This document shows positions 46,471 through 55,156 of a DNA stretch of 64,000 bases, piece by piece. This stretch comes from Rikenellaceae bacterium (lineage in GTDB: Bacteria; Bacteroidota; Bacteroidia; Bacteroidales; Rikenellaceae): assembly GCA_015059685.1 (NCBI GenBank), contig SUZW01000002.1, positions 62,001 through 126,000 on the forward strand, in the 5' to 3' direction. The translations under genes were made by a program, and so were the position numbers. Each line of letters starts with the position of its first letter. Position 1 is the stretch's first letter. The notes beneath the pieces are model-generated. The model was given only the letters and a program-made list of their open reading frames with translations, ran no database searches and was not told the DNA's origin.

Positions 46471-47889
46471 ATGAAATTATCAAACGCACAACTGCTCTTG
46501 CAGCAGCAGAAACTCTCGCCACAGCAGATCCAGATGATTAAGCTTCTGGAGCTGCCTACCGTTATGCTCGAACAGCGCATAAAGGAGGAGATCGAAGAGA
46601 ATATCGTCTTGGAGGAGGCTGCGCCTGCCGAGAGCGACGAGGAACCACAGCAAATCTCGGTCGAGGAGTATCTGCGTGAAGACGATACGCCATCCTACAA
46701 AACAAGGCTCAACCACTACTCCAAGGATGACCAACCGCGCAATATCCAAATCTCGGGTGGTCGCTCCCTGCAGGAGTCGCTAATCGAGCAGCTCGGCTTC
46801 AAAAGTCTCACCGAGCTTCAGATGCAGCTGGCAATATATATTATAGGTAGTGTCGATAGCGATGGCTATCTGCGCCGTGACCTTCTATCTCTATCCGACG
46901 ATATAGCCTTCTCGCTTGGTATCGAAGTGTCGGTGGAGGAGCTGGAGCAACTGCTCTCCATAATACAACACCTCGAGCCTGTGGGCATCGGGGCCCGAGA
47001 TCTGCGTGAGTCGTTGCTGCTGCAACTCGAGGCGCTGGGCATAGACACCCCCGAGCGACAGCTGGCGCATACAATCTTGGGGCAGCACTTCGAGGAGTTT
47101 GTCAAGAAGCACTACGAGAAGTTGATGGTCCGCCTCGGTGTTACGGAGGAGGAGTTCCGTGCCGCAGTGCAGGAGATACAGCACCTCTCGCCCAAGCCGG
47201 GAAACCTCTTCTCGGAGGGTGGTGATGAGGCTGCGCCATACATTATCCCCGACTTCCTGCTCGACTACCACGATGGGCAGTTCGACCTGTCGCTAAACTC
47301 CTACAACATCCCCGAGCTGCGCATAAACCGCCACTATGCCGACATCATCCGCAATATGGCCTCGTCGAAGGGTGCCCAGAGCGAGAGCGACAAGGAGGCC
47401 GTGCAGTTTATAAAGAATAAAATTGACTCGGCAAAGTGGTTTATGTCGGCCATAAAGCAGCGTCACGACACGCTGATGCGCACGATGCAGACCATCCTCG
47501 ACTACCAGCGTGACTACTTCCGTGATGGCGACCGCAGCAAACTCCGACCGATGATTTTGAAGGATATTGCCGACCGCACAGGTCTGGATGTATCGACCAT
47601 ATCCCGTGTCGTAAATAGCAAGTATGTTCAGACGCAATTCGGCATTATTTTATTAAAATCACTCTTCTCGGAGGCTATGCAGACCAAGTCGGGCGAGGAG
47701 GTGTCGAGCTACGAGGTGAAAAATATACTTCAGGAGTGTGTCGCCTCCGAAAATAAGCGCAAGCCTCTGACCGATGAGCAGCTGATGGATATCCTCAACG
47801 AGAAGGGTTACTGCATCGCTCGTCGCACGGTCGCCAAATATCGTGAAATGTTGGATATACCTGTGGCGCGACTACGCAAACAAATATAA
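46471..47889 (+). CDS. rpoN: RNA polymerase sigma-54 factor
   Basis: QKLSPQQIQMIKLLELP; RPMILKDIADRTGLDVSTISRVVNSKYVQT; ARRTVAKYREMLDIP. Confidence 0.95.
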   Translation: MKLSNAQLLLQQQKLSPQQIQMIKLLELPTVMLEQRIKEEIEENIVLEEAAPAESDEEPQQISVEEYLREDDTPSYKTRLNHYSKDDQPRNIQISGGRSLQESLIEQLGFKSLTELQMQLAIYIIGSVDSDGYLRRDLLSLSDDIAFSLGIEVSVEELEQLLSIIQHLEPVGIGARDLRESLLLQLEALGIDTPERQLAHTILGQHFEEFVKKHYEKLMVRLGVTEEEFRAAVQEIQHLSPKPGNLFSEGGDEAAPYIIPDFLLDYHDGQFDLSLNSYNIPELRINRHYADIIRNMASSKGAQSESDKEAVQFIKNKIDSAKWFMSAIKQRHDTLMRTMQTILDYQRDYFRDGDRSKLRPMILKDIADRTGLDVSTISRVVNSKYVQTQFGIILLKSLFSEAMQTKSGEEVSSYEVKNILQECVASENKRKPLTDEQLMDILNEKGYCIARRTVAKYREMLDIPVARLRKQI

Positions 47890-48013
47890 AAATCGTTCTG
47901 ATGACCTCTTTTTGCACGAGTGCGTCGGACGCTGAAATGCTCACATAGGCTTACTATGCTGCGCTTTCATCGCCTAGCATCGCACAAAAATAGTCTCATC
48001 ATTGACGATTTTT
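47888..48013 (+). repeat. Long-hairpin repeat copy H6
   Basis: AAAAATCGT...TGATGA...TGAAA-TGCTCA-CATAG-GCTTA-CTATG-CTGCGC-TTTCA...TCATCA..ACGATTTTT. Confidence 0.9.
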
Positions 48014-48033
48014 GGGCAGAAGGCGCAAAAAAA

Positions 48034-48206
48034 TTAGGGTCGTTAGGGGCGTTAGGGTCGTTAGAGGCGTTAGGGGAGCGCCGCAGGCCTAAACAAAAAT
48101 ACCTTTAATTGTCAATTGTCAATTGTCAATTGTCAATTCAGCATTCTGCGCTTTGATTTTTTAGTTTTCCGCTTCTCTCGTCTCTCGTCTTTCGTCTCTC
48201 GTCTAA
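48034..48206. repeat. Intergenic mosaic: GGGGCGTTA 9-mers, GTCAATT heptamers, TCTCGTC heptads
   Basis: GGGTCGTTAGGGGCGTTAGGG...GCGCCGCAGGCCTAAACAAAAAT...AATTGTCAATTGTCAATTG...CTCGTCTCTCGTC. Confidence 0.9.
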
Positions 48207-48223
48207 TCTCTCAACTAAACAGA

Positions 48224-49012
48224 CTATCGTCTGTTCTCCGCCACCCACTTTGTTAGCTCCACGAAGTCGGCAACAGAGAGTTGCTCGGCTCGCTTTGTGA
48301 AGAATGGGTGTTCCGCACCGCCAAAATCTCCAAATGCGGAGCGCAGGGAGTTGCGCAGCATCTTTCGGCGTTGGCCAAACGAGGCCTTCACGACCTTCAC
48401 AAACAGCTGTTCGTCGCAGTCGAGTGAGGTAGTGTTGTTTCTGCGGAGGCGTATTACGGCACTCTTAACCTTTGGAGGCGGGTTAAAGACCTTCTCCGAG
48501 ACGGTAAAGAGGTAGTCGATATCGTACCAAGCCTGCAGCAGCACGCTCAAGATGCCGTAGGTCTTCGACCCCTCCTTCTCGGCAATACGCTCGGCAACCT
48601 CCTTCTGTATCATACCGACACTCTCGGGGATGAGGTTGCGGTGTTCGATAATCTTGAAAAATATCTGCGAGGAGATATTATACGGGAAGTTTCCGATAAC
48701 CTTAACACCCTCGGGGAAGTACTCTGCAAGGTCCATCTTCAAAAAATCGCCCTCACGCAAGCGTGGCGTAAAGTCGGGGTAGTGTTCGTGCAGCCACTCG
48801 ATACTCTCGGTGTCGATATCCACACCGTAGGTCACGATGTCGTCACGACGCAGCAGATACTGCGTCAGCACACCCATACCGCAGCCGACCTCCAACACCG
48901 TATCGGGTTTTTCGGTCGTGCCGCCACTCAACGAGTTGCAGATCTTCTGCGCTATATTCAGGTCGGTCAAGAAGTGCTGACCGAGTGCCTTTTTGGCTCG
49001 TACTTGTTCCAT
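48224..49012 (-). CDS. rsmA: 16S rRNA (A1518/A1519) dimethyltransferase
   Basis: KKALGQHFLTD; VLEVGCGMGVLT; GNFPYNISSQI. Confidence 0.95.
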   Translation of the reverse strand: MEQVRAKKALGQHFLTDLNIAQKICNSLSGGTTEKPDTVLEVGCGMGVLTQYLLRRDDIVTYGVDIDTESIEWLHEHYPDFTPRLREGDFLKMDLAEYFPEGVKVIGNFPYNISSQIFFKIIEHRNLIPESVGMIQKEVAERIAEKEGSKTYGILSVLLQAWYDIDYLFTVSEKVFNPPPKVKSAVIRLRRNNTTSLDCDEQLFVKVVKASFGQRRKMLRNSLRSAFGDFGGAEHPFFTKRAEQLSVADFVELTKWVAENRR

Positions 49013-49074
49013 AGATGGGTGATAACAATCGAGGCTGACTTTATGCCAACCTCGATTGTTGATATTTATAAGTT

Positions 49075-52000
49075 CTAAAACTCCATTTTGCTGCGGCGTA
49101 CATAACCCTCATAACGCCACTTTGCATTCTCCTCGGCTGCCTTGTACAACTCCTCGGCCTCCTGTGGGAAGGTCTTCTGAAGCGAAGTGTAGCGCACCTC
49201 CTTCAACAAGAAGTCACGGAACTTGCTCCAATCAGGCTCCTTCGAGTCGAGTACAAATGGGTTTTTGCCCTCCTCCTCGAGAAGTGGGTTGTAGTGCCAC
49301 AAGTGCCAGTATCCGCAAGCCACAGCCTCCTTACCTATCGTCTGTGTACGAGTCATACCGCCCTTGATACCGTGGTTGATACATGGAGCGTATGCGATAA
49401 TGAGCGATGGTCCAGGATAAGCCTCGGCCTCCTTCAAGACATTGAAGAGCTGTGCCTGCGATGCGCCAATCGAAACCTGTGCAACATATACATAGCCATA
49501 GGTCATTGCGATAGCACCCAAGTCCTTCTTGCGGATACGCTTACCCATCGAAGCGAACTTCGCAACAGCACCTACCGGAGTAGCCTTCGACGACTGACCT
49601 CCCGTATTCGAGTAAACCTCGGTGTCGATAACGAGGATATTTACATCCTCGCCCGTAGCCAAGACATGGTCAACACCACCGAAGCCGATATCGTAGCCCC
49701 AGCCGTCACCACCGATAATCCACTGCGACTTCTTCACGAGGAAGTCCTTGTGCTCGAGTATCGCCTTGCACTTGTCGCAACCGCAAGCCTCGCAAAGCTC
49801 TACAACTCGTGGAGCAACCTCGGCCGACTTGGCTGCGAGGTGACGAACCTCCAACCACTCCTTCAATACAGCCTTCAACTCGTCGGAGCACTTCTCGCAC
49901 TCCAAAGCCTCCTCTACGAGCGAAGCCAAGTTCTCTCGTATCTTCTCGTTACCGATATGCATACCGAGACCGAACTCTGCATTATCCTCGAACAACGAGT
50001 TAGCCCAAGCAGGACCTTGACCCTTCGAGTTGGTGCAGTATGGAGTCGAAGGTGCCGATGCCGAATAAATCGAGGTACAACCCGTAGCATTTGCCACCAT
50101 CATACGCTCACCAAACAACTGCGTAATGGTCTTGATATATGGAGTCTCGCCACAGCCTGCGCATGCGCCCGAGAACTCGAACAATGGCTGCATAAACTGC
50201 GAGTTTTTAACGGTCTTCTCACGGTCGAGGTTCTTGTAACCAACGGTGTGGTGCATGTAGTTCCACTTCTCGACCTCGCCCATCTGCGATGCAAGCGGCT
50301 GCAACTTGAGAGCCTTCTCCTTTGCAGGGCAGACATCAACGCAGTTGCCGCAACCTGTACAGTCGAGTGGCGACACCTGAATACGGAACTTGTACTCCTT
50401 GGTGTTACCGATGCCCTGCTTGAATGCAGTTCCCTCCGGTGCAGCAGCTGCCTGCTCCTCGGTTGCGAGGAATGGGCGAATAGCTGCGTGAGGGCAGACA
50501 TAAGCACACTGGTTACACTGGATACACTTATCGACATCCCACTGCGGAACATTAACTGCGATACCACGCTTCTCCCAAGCGGCAGTACCGTTATCCCAAG
50601 TACCATCCTCACGGCCATTGAATGCCGAAACAGGGAGCTGATCGCCCTTCAATGCGTTGATTGGATCTACCACATTGCGAACGAACTCAGGGCGTGACAT
50701 ATCGACCGATGCGTGAGCCTCCTCAACAACGAGCGATGCCCACTCGGCAGGTACCTCTACCTTCTCTACTGCGGTAGCACCTGCATCGACAGCGGCGTAG
50801 TTCATATTGACAATATCCTCGCCCTTCTTGCCGTAAGATTTGTAGATGGCCTTCTTCATCTCCTCGACAGCCTTCTCGAACGGAATAACATTCGCAATCT
50901 TGAAGAATGCCGACTGCATAATGGTATTTGTGCGGCTACCCAAGCCGAGCTCCGCTGCAATCTTTGTAGCGTTGATGATGTAGAAGTTTATGTTGTTCTT
51001 TGCAAGGAACACCTTCATGTGGGTTGGCAACGATGCGCAAGTAGCCTCGGCATCGAGTACCGAGTTGAGAAGGAACGAGCCACCACGCTTCAAGCCCTTC
51101 AAAACATCGTACTTATCGACATACGATGGAACATGGCAAGCGATAAAGTCTGGTGTTGTTACCAAGTACGGTGAAGTGATTGGCTTATCGCCGAAACGAA
51201 GGTGCGAAGAGGTGTAACCACCCGACTTCTTCGAGTCGTACGAGAAGTAAGCCTGGCAATACTTGTCGGTCGAGCCACCGATAATCTTAATCGAGTTCTT
51301 GTTAGCACCAACGGTTCCGTCAGCACCCAAACCGAAGAACAGAGCCTCGAAAGTTCCCTCCTTGGCCATCGAAATCTCCTCGCCAACAGGCAACGAGAGA
51401 TTTGTAACATCATCTACGATACCAACGGTAAAGTGGTTCTTTGGAGTCGAAAGAGCCATATTAGCATATACAGCCAACATCTGTGCAGGCGTAGTGTCCT
51501 TCGACGAAAGACCGTAGCGACCACCGATAATCTGTGGCTGCAACTCGTGACCGTAGAATGCATCTACGATATCGAGGTACAGAGGCTCGCCATTTGCTCC
51601 CGGCTCCTTCGTGCGGTCGAGAACGCAGAGGGTCTTAACCGACTTTGGCAATACATTGAAGAGGTACTTTGCCGAGAATGGGCGGTAGAGGTGTACCGTA
51701 ACGACACCCACCTTCTCGCCACGAGCGTTCAAGAAATCGACACACTCCTTCAAGGTCTCGGTTACCGAGCCCATAGCCACAACTACACGGTCGGCATCCT
51801 CTGCTCCGTAATATACGAACGGCTTATACTCACGACCTGTGATTTTTGAAATCTCCGCCATAGTCTCTGCCACCATATCAGGCACTGCATCGTAGAACTT
51901 GTTGGCAGCCTCACGGGTCTGGAAGTAGATGTCTGGGTTCTGTGCTGTACCACGGGTTACAGGCTTCTCGGGGTTGAGAGCACGCTCACGGAACTGCTTC

Positions 52001-52599
52001 AAAGCCTCACGGTCGAACAACGCTGTGAGCGAAGCCTCGTCCATAAGCTCGACCTTCTGAATTTCGTGCGAGGTGCGGAAGCCATCGAAGAAGTGAAGGA
52101 ATGGAACACGCGACTTCAATGCTACGATGTGAGCCACACCTGCCAAGTCCATAACCTCCTGAACAGACGAAGTAGCCAACTGCGCAAAGCCTGTCTGACG
52201 AGCAGCCATAACATCCTGGTGGTCACCAAAGATCGAGAGCGACTGCGCAGCCAAAGCTCGAGCCGAAACATGGAATACTCCAGGGAGCAACTCACCCGAA
52301 ATCTTGTACATGTTAGGGATCATCAGCAACAAACCCTGCGATGCGGTGAATGTCGAGGTCAAAGCACCACTCTGCAACGAGCCGTGTACTGCACCCGCAG
52401 CACCAGCCTCCGACTGCATCTCGACAACCTTTACAATCTCACCGAAAATGTTTTTGCGACCCTGAGCAGCCCACTCATCGACATACTCTGCCATGGTCGA
52501 TGATGGCGTGATAGGGTAGATGGCAGCAACCTCCGAGAACATATAGGCAATATGCGCTGCGGCGTAGTTACCATCACAAGTGATAAATTTTTTAGCCAT
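49075..52599 (-). CDS. nifJ: Pyruvate:ferredoxin (flavodoxin) oxidoreductase
   Basis: 1174 aa; CIQCNQCAYVCPH and CTGCGNCVDVCPA; YPITPSSTMAE. Confidence 0.95.
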   Translation of the reverse strand: MAKKFITCDGNYAAAHIAYMFSEVAAIYPITPSSTMAEYVDEWAAQGRKNIFGEIVKVVEMQSEAGAAGAVHGSLQSGALTSTFTASQGLLLMIPNMYKISGELLPGVFHVSARALAAQSLSIFGDHQDVMAARQTGFAQLATSSVQEVMDLAGVAHIVALKSRVPFLHFFDGFRTSHEIQKVELMDEASLTALFDREALKQFRERALNPEKPVTRGTAQNPDIYFQTREAANKFYDAVPDMVAETMAEISKITGREYKPFVYYGAEDADRVVVAMGSVTETLKECVDFLNARGEKVGVVTVHLYRPFSAKYLFNVLPKSVKTLCVLDRTKEPGANGEPLYLDIVDAFYGHELQPQIIGGRYGLSSKDTTPAQMLAVYANMALSTPKNHFTVGIVDDVTNLSLPVGEEISMAKEGTFEALFFGLGADGTVGANKNSIKIIGGSTDKYCQAYFSYDSKKSGGYTSSHLRFGDKPITSPYLVTTPDFIACHVPSYVDKYDVLKGLKRGGSFLLNSVLDAEATCASLPTHMKVFLAKNNINFYIINATKIAAELGLGSRTNTIMQSAFFKIANVIPFEKAVEEMKKAIYKSYGKKGEDIVNMNYAAVDAGATAVEKVEVPAEWASLVVEEAHASVDMSRPEFVRNVVDPINALKGDQLPVSAFNGREDGTWDNGTAAWEKRGIAVNVPQWDVDKCIQCNQCAYVCPHAAIRPFLATEEQAAAAPEGTAFKQGIGNTKEYKFRIQVSPLDCTGCGNCVDVCPAKEKALKLQPLASQMGEVEKWNYMHHTVGYKNLDREKTVKNSQFMQPLFEFSGACAGCGETPYIKTITQLFGERMMVANATGCTSIYSASAPSTPYCTNSKGQGPAWANSLFEDNAEFGLGMHIGNEKIRENLASLVEEALECEKCSDELKAVLKEWLEVRHLAAKSAEVAPRVVELCEACGCDKCKAILEHKDFLVKKSQWIIGGDGWGYDIGFGGVDHVLATGEDVNILVIDTEVYSNTGGQSSKATPVGAVAKFASMGKRIRKKDLGAIAMTYGYVYVAQVSIGASQAQLFNVLKEAEAYPGPSLIIAYAPCINHGIKGGMTRTQTIGKEAVACGYWHLWHYNPLLEEEGKNPFVLDSKEPDWSKFRDFLLKEVRYTSLQKTFPQEAEELYKAAEENAKWRYEGYVRRSKMEF

Positions 52600-52756
52600 A
52601 ATCTGTTGTTATTTAGTGTATTATTGTTGTTGTAATATCTTCTCCATTGCAAATACCTCGCAAAACGAAGTTTTGAAAAGCCCAAATTGCACACGCAAAA
52701 ATACAAATGATTTCCTACTTTTCCAACCTTTTTTCTTGTTAGTTTTTTCACAATAG

Positions 52757-53058
52757 GGGTTTGGGGTTGTGGGGGCTCTGGAGGTGGTTGGGGGCGCAGG
52801 AGGATTAGAGTCGTTAGGGGCGTTAGGGGTGCGCTTGAGGGTTTAGGTTGGTGGAACTCTGAAGGTTATCACGGCGCAACTTTTTTAGAGGTTGTTAGGG
52901 GTTGTTAGAGGCGTTAGGGGTGCGCTTGAGGGTTTAGGTTGGTGGAACTCTGAAGGTTGTTGGGGCGCAGGTTTATTAGGGTCGTTAGAGGCGTTAGGGT
53001 CGTTAGGGGTGCGCTAAAAAAAAACTCTCGTCTCTCGTCTTTCGTCTCTCGTCTAAAA
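52757..53058. repeat. Intergenic mosaic with two tandem GCGCTTGAGGGTTTAGG...CTGAAGG units
   Basis: GTGCGCTTGAGGGTTTAGGTTGGTGGAACTCTGAAGG at about 52830 and 52919; TCTCGTC heptads at 53027. Confidence 0.9.
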
Positions 53059-53084
53059 AATTGTCAACTCTCAATTATTTTTAC

Positions 53085-53092
53085 TATCTTTG
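53085..53092 (+). promoter_or_regulatory. -7 box TATCTTTG, 8 nt before glf ATG
   Basis: TATCTTTGCAAATAGTATG. Confidence 0.6.
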
Positions 53093-53100
53093 CAAATAGT

Positions 53101-54198
53101 ATGGCAGAGAACAAAAAATATGACCTTCTTGTTGTAGGTGCAGGACTGTATGGTGCAGTGGTGGCGCATCGTGCCCACAGGGCGGGTATGCGTGTGTTGG
53201 TTATCGACAAACGCCACCATACGGGTGGAAACTGCTACTGCGAGGAGGATAACGGTATCTTCGTTCACAAATATGGTGCGCATATCTTCCACACCTCGAA
53301 CAAAGAGGTGTGGGATTTTGTAAATTCGTTTGTCGAGTTTAGACCCTTTATCCACTCGCCACTCGCCAACTACAAGGGCGAAATATACCCTCTGCCGTTC
53401 AACCTAAACACCTTCGAGGCGCTGTGGGGCGTAAAGACCTCCGAGGAGGCGCAGGCCAAAATCGAGGCGCAGCGACTCCACCTCGACCAGGAGCCTCGAA
53501 ACCTCGAGGAGCAGGCGTTGTCGTTGGTGGGCAAGGATATTTTTGAGAAACTTATCAAGGGCTACACCGAGAAGCAGTGGGGGCGCAGCTGCAAGGAGCT
53601 TCCGGCGTGGATAATTCGTCGTCTGCCACTTCGCTTTGAGCGCAACAACAACTACTTCAATGATACCTATCAAGGTATCCCTGTCGGAGGGTACAACCCG
53701 TTGATTGATGGGCTGTTGGAGGGTGTTGAGGTGCGCCTTGGTACGGACTATTTCTCGGCCCGTGAGGCCCTTGATGCCGAGGCCGAAAAGGTGCTATATA
53801 CGGGTGAGCTCGATCGCTTCTACGACTACCGTTTTGGGGCGTTGGAGTATCGCTCATTGCGCTTCGAGGAGGAGCGATTGGCGCACTCCGATTTTCAGGG
53901 TGCTGCGGTGGTGAACTACACCGACCGTGAAACCCCATTCACACGCATTATCGAGCATAAACACTTCGAAGATAGGGGCACGGGGCATACCGTTATTACT
54001 CGAGAGTATCCTATGGAGTGGAGCGAAGGTGCCGAGCCGTACTACCCGATAAACGACGAGCGCAACACGGCTCTCTATGCCAAGTATCGAGCCCTTGCCG
54101 ATGCCGAGACGAAGTATCTCTTTGGTGGCCGCCTGGCCGACTATCGCTACTACGATATGCACCAAGTTGTCGAGAAGGCACTGGAGGTGGTTTGGTAG
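53101..54198 (+). CDS. glf: UDP-galactopyranose mutase
   Basis: DLLVVGAGLYGAVVAHRA; KYGAHIFHTSNKEVW. Confidence 0.95.
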   Translation: MAENKKYDLLVVGAGLYGAVVAHRAHRAGMRVLVIDKRHHTGGNCYCEEDNGIFVHKYGAHIFHTSNKEVWDFVNSFVEFRPFIHSPLANYKGEIYPLPFNLNTFEALWGVKTSEEAQAKIEAQRLHLDQEPRNLEEQALSLVGKDIFEKLIKGYTEKQWGRSCKELPAWIIRRLPLRFERNNNYFNDTYQGIPVGGYNPLIDGLLEGVEVRLGTDYFSAREALDAEAEKVLYTGELDRFYDYRFGALEYRSLRFEEERLAHSDFQGAAVVNYTDRETPFTRIIEHKHFEDRGTGHTVITREYPMEWSEGAEPYYPINDERNTALYAKYRALADAETKYLFGGRLADYRYYDMHQVVEKALEVVW

Positions 54199-54560
54199 TG
54201 GGGACTCTGGAGGTGGTTGGGGCGCAGGTAAAATAAGGGTTAGTAAGGGCTAGTAACGGCCAGTAACGGCTAGTAAGGGTGCGCTAAAGGTGGTCACGGC
54301 GCAGGTTTATTAGAGTCGTTAGGGGCGTTAGAGGCGTTAGGGGTGCGCTTGAGGTTTTAGGTTGTCGGAACTCTGAAGGTGGTTGGGGCGCAGACAAAGA
54401 TGGCATTGAATGGCAGGCGTTCGCTAACGCTCACTGAATGGCAATCGCTCCCGTTGGTCGCTGAATGGCAGGCGCTTACGCTTTTTGTTGCAGCTTTCAG
54501 CGCACCCCCAATACCCTTAAAACACCCCTAATACCTCTAACGACCCTAACGCCTCTATTC
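54199..54560. repeat. Intergenic repeat mosaic incl. 10-mer, 9-mer and palindrome-array modules
   Basis: GGGTTAGTAAGGGCTAGTAACGGCCAGTAACGGCTAGTAAGGG; TCGTTAGGGGCGTTAGAGGCGTTAGGGG; copy of 39794-39880. Confidence 0.9.
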
Positions 54561-54803
54561 CACTAACTTTCCATTTTCCTACTTGGACTCGAACGGCGGC
54601 AGCAGCCGAGAGGAGACCAAGAGGGGTAAGAATGGGCAGAAAACCGAAGGTTTAGATGATAGATTGAATAGCAGCAAGCAAATTTATTTGAAATGCTGAT
54701 GTTCAATCTATTATCATTGTTGCGAAGCAACTCTGCACATTCGTAACAACTTGCAGACAAGTCGCCCGAGGCGCCACAAGCTGACCGAGTCCTATTCTGG
54801 CAC

Positions 54804-54834
54804 AAAAAAAGCGATTGCCAAAAAGACAATCGCT
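54804..54834 (-). terminator. Intrinsic terminator of tRNA-Leu
   Basis: AGCGATTG...CAATCGCT plus T-run on minus strand. Confidence 0.8.
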
Positions 54835-54836
54835 TG

Positions 54837-54917
54837 TGCCCAGAATAGGACTCGAACCTACACGCCTCTCAGCACTCGCACCTGAAACGAGCGCGTCTAC
54901 CATTTCGCCATCTGGGC
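54837..54917 (-). tRNA. tRNA-Leu (anticodon CAG)
   Basis: GCCCAGATGGCG...CTCGT-TTCAGGT-GCGAG...GGTTCGAGTCC...TCTGGGC; long variable arm. Confidence 0.9.
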
Positions 54918-55016
54918 CTTTGCGTCTGCAAAGGTATATAAAATTTTGCTAATTCCAACTTTGCCGAGCTTTTTTTATCGCTTTTCGGTCATAATAGCCT
55001 CATTCGTAAAAGCAAC

Positions 55017-55040
55017 GCCCTGCCTTTTTCGAGGCAGGGC
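55017..55040. terminator. Hairpin terminator
   Basis: GCCCTGCC-TTTTTCGA-GGCAGGGC. Confidence 0.6.
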
Positions 55041-55116
55041 GGCTTTGTTTAGACAACTTTTTGGGGTGGGCGAGTTGTATTATTTTGGAAAATTTCCGAT
55101 TTTCGTTTTTAATTTG

Positions 55117-55124
55117 TACCTTTG
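55117..55124 (+). promoter_or_regulatory. -7 box TACCTTTG
   Basis: Upstream of galK. Confidence 0.5.
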
Positions 55125-55156
55125 AACGATAGAACAACCTAAAAAACTAAAATAGT

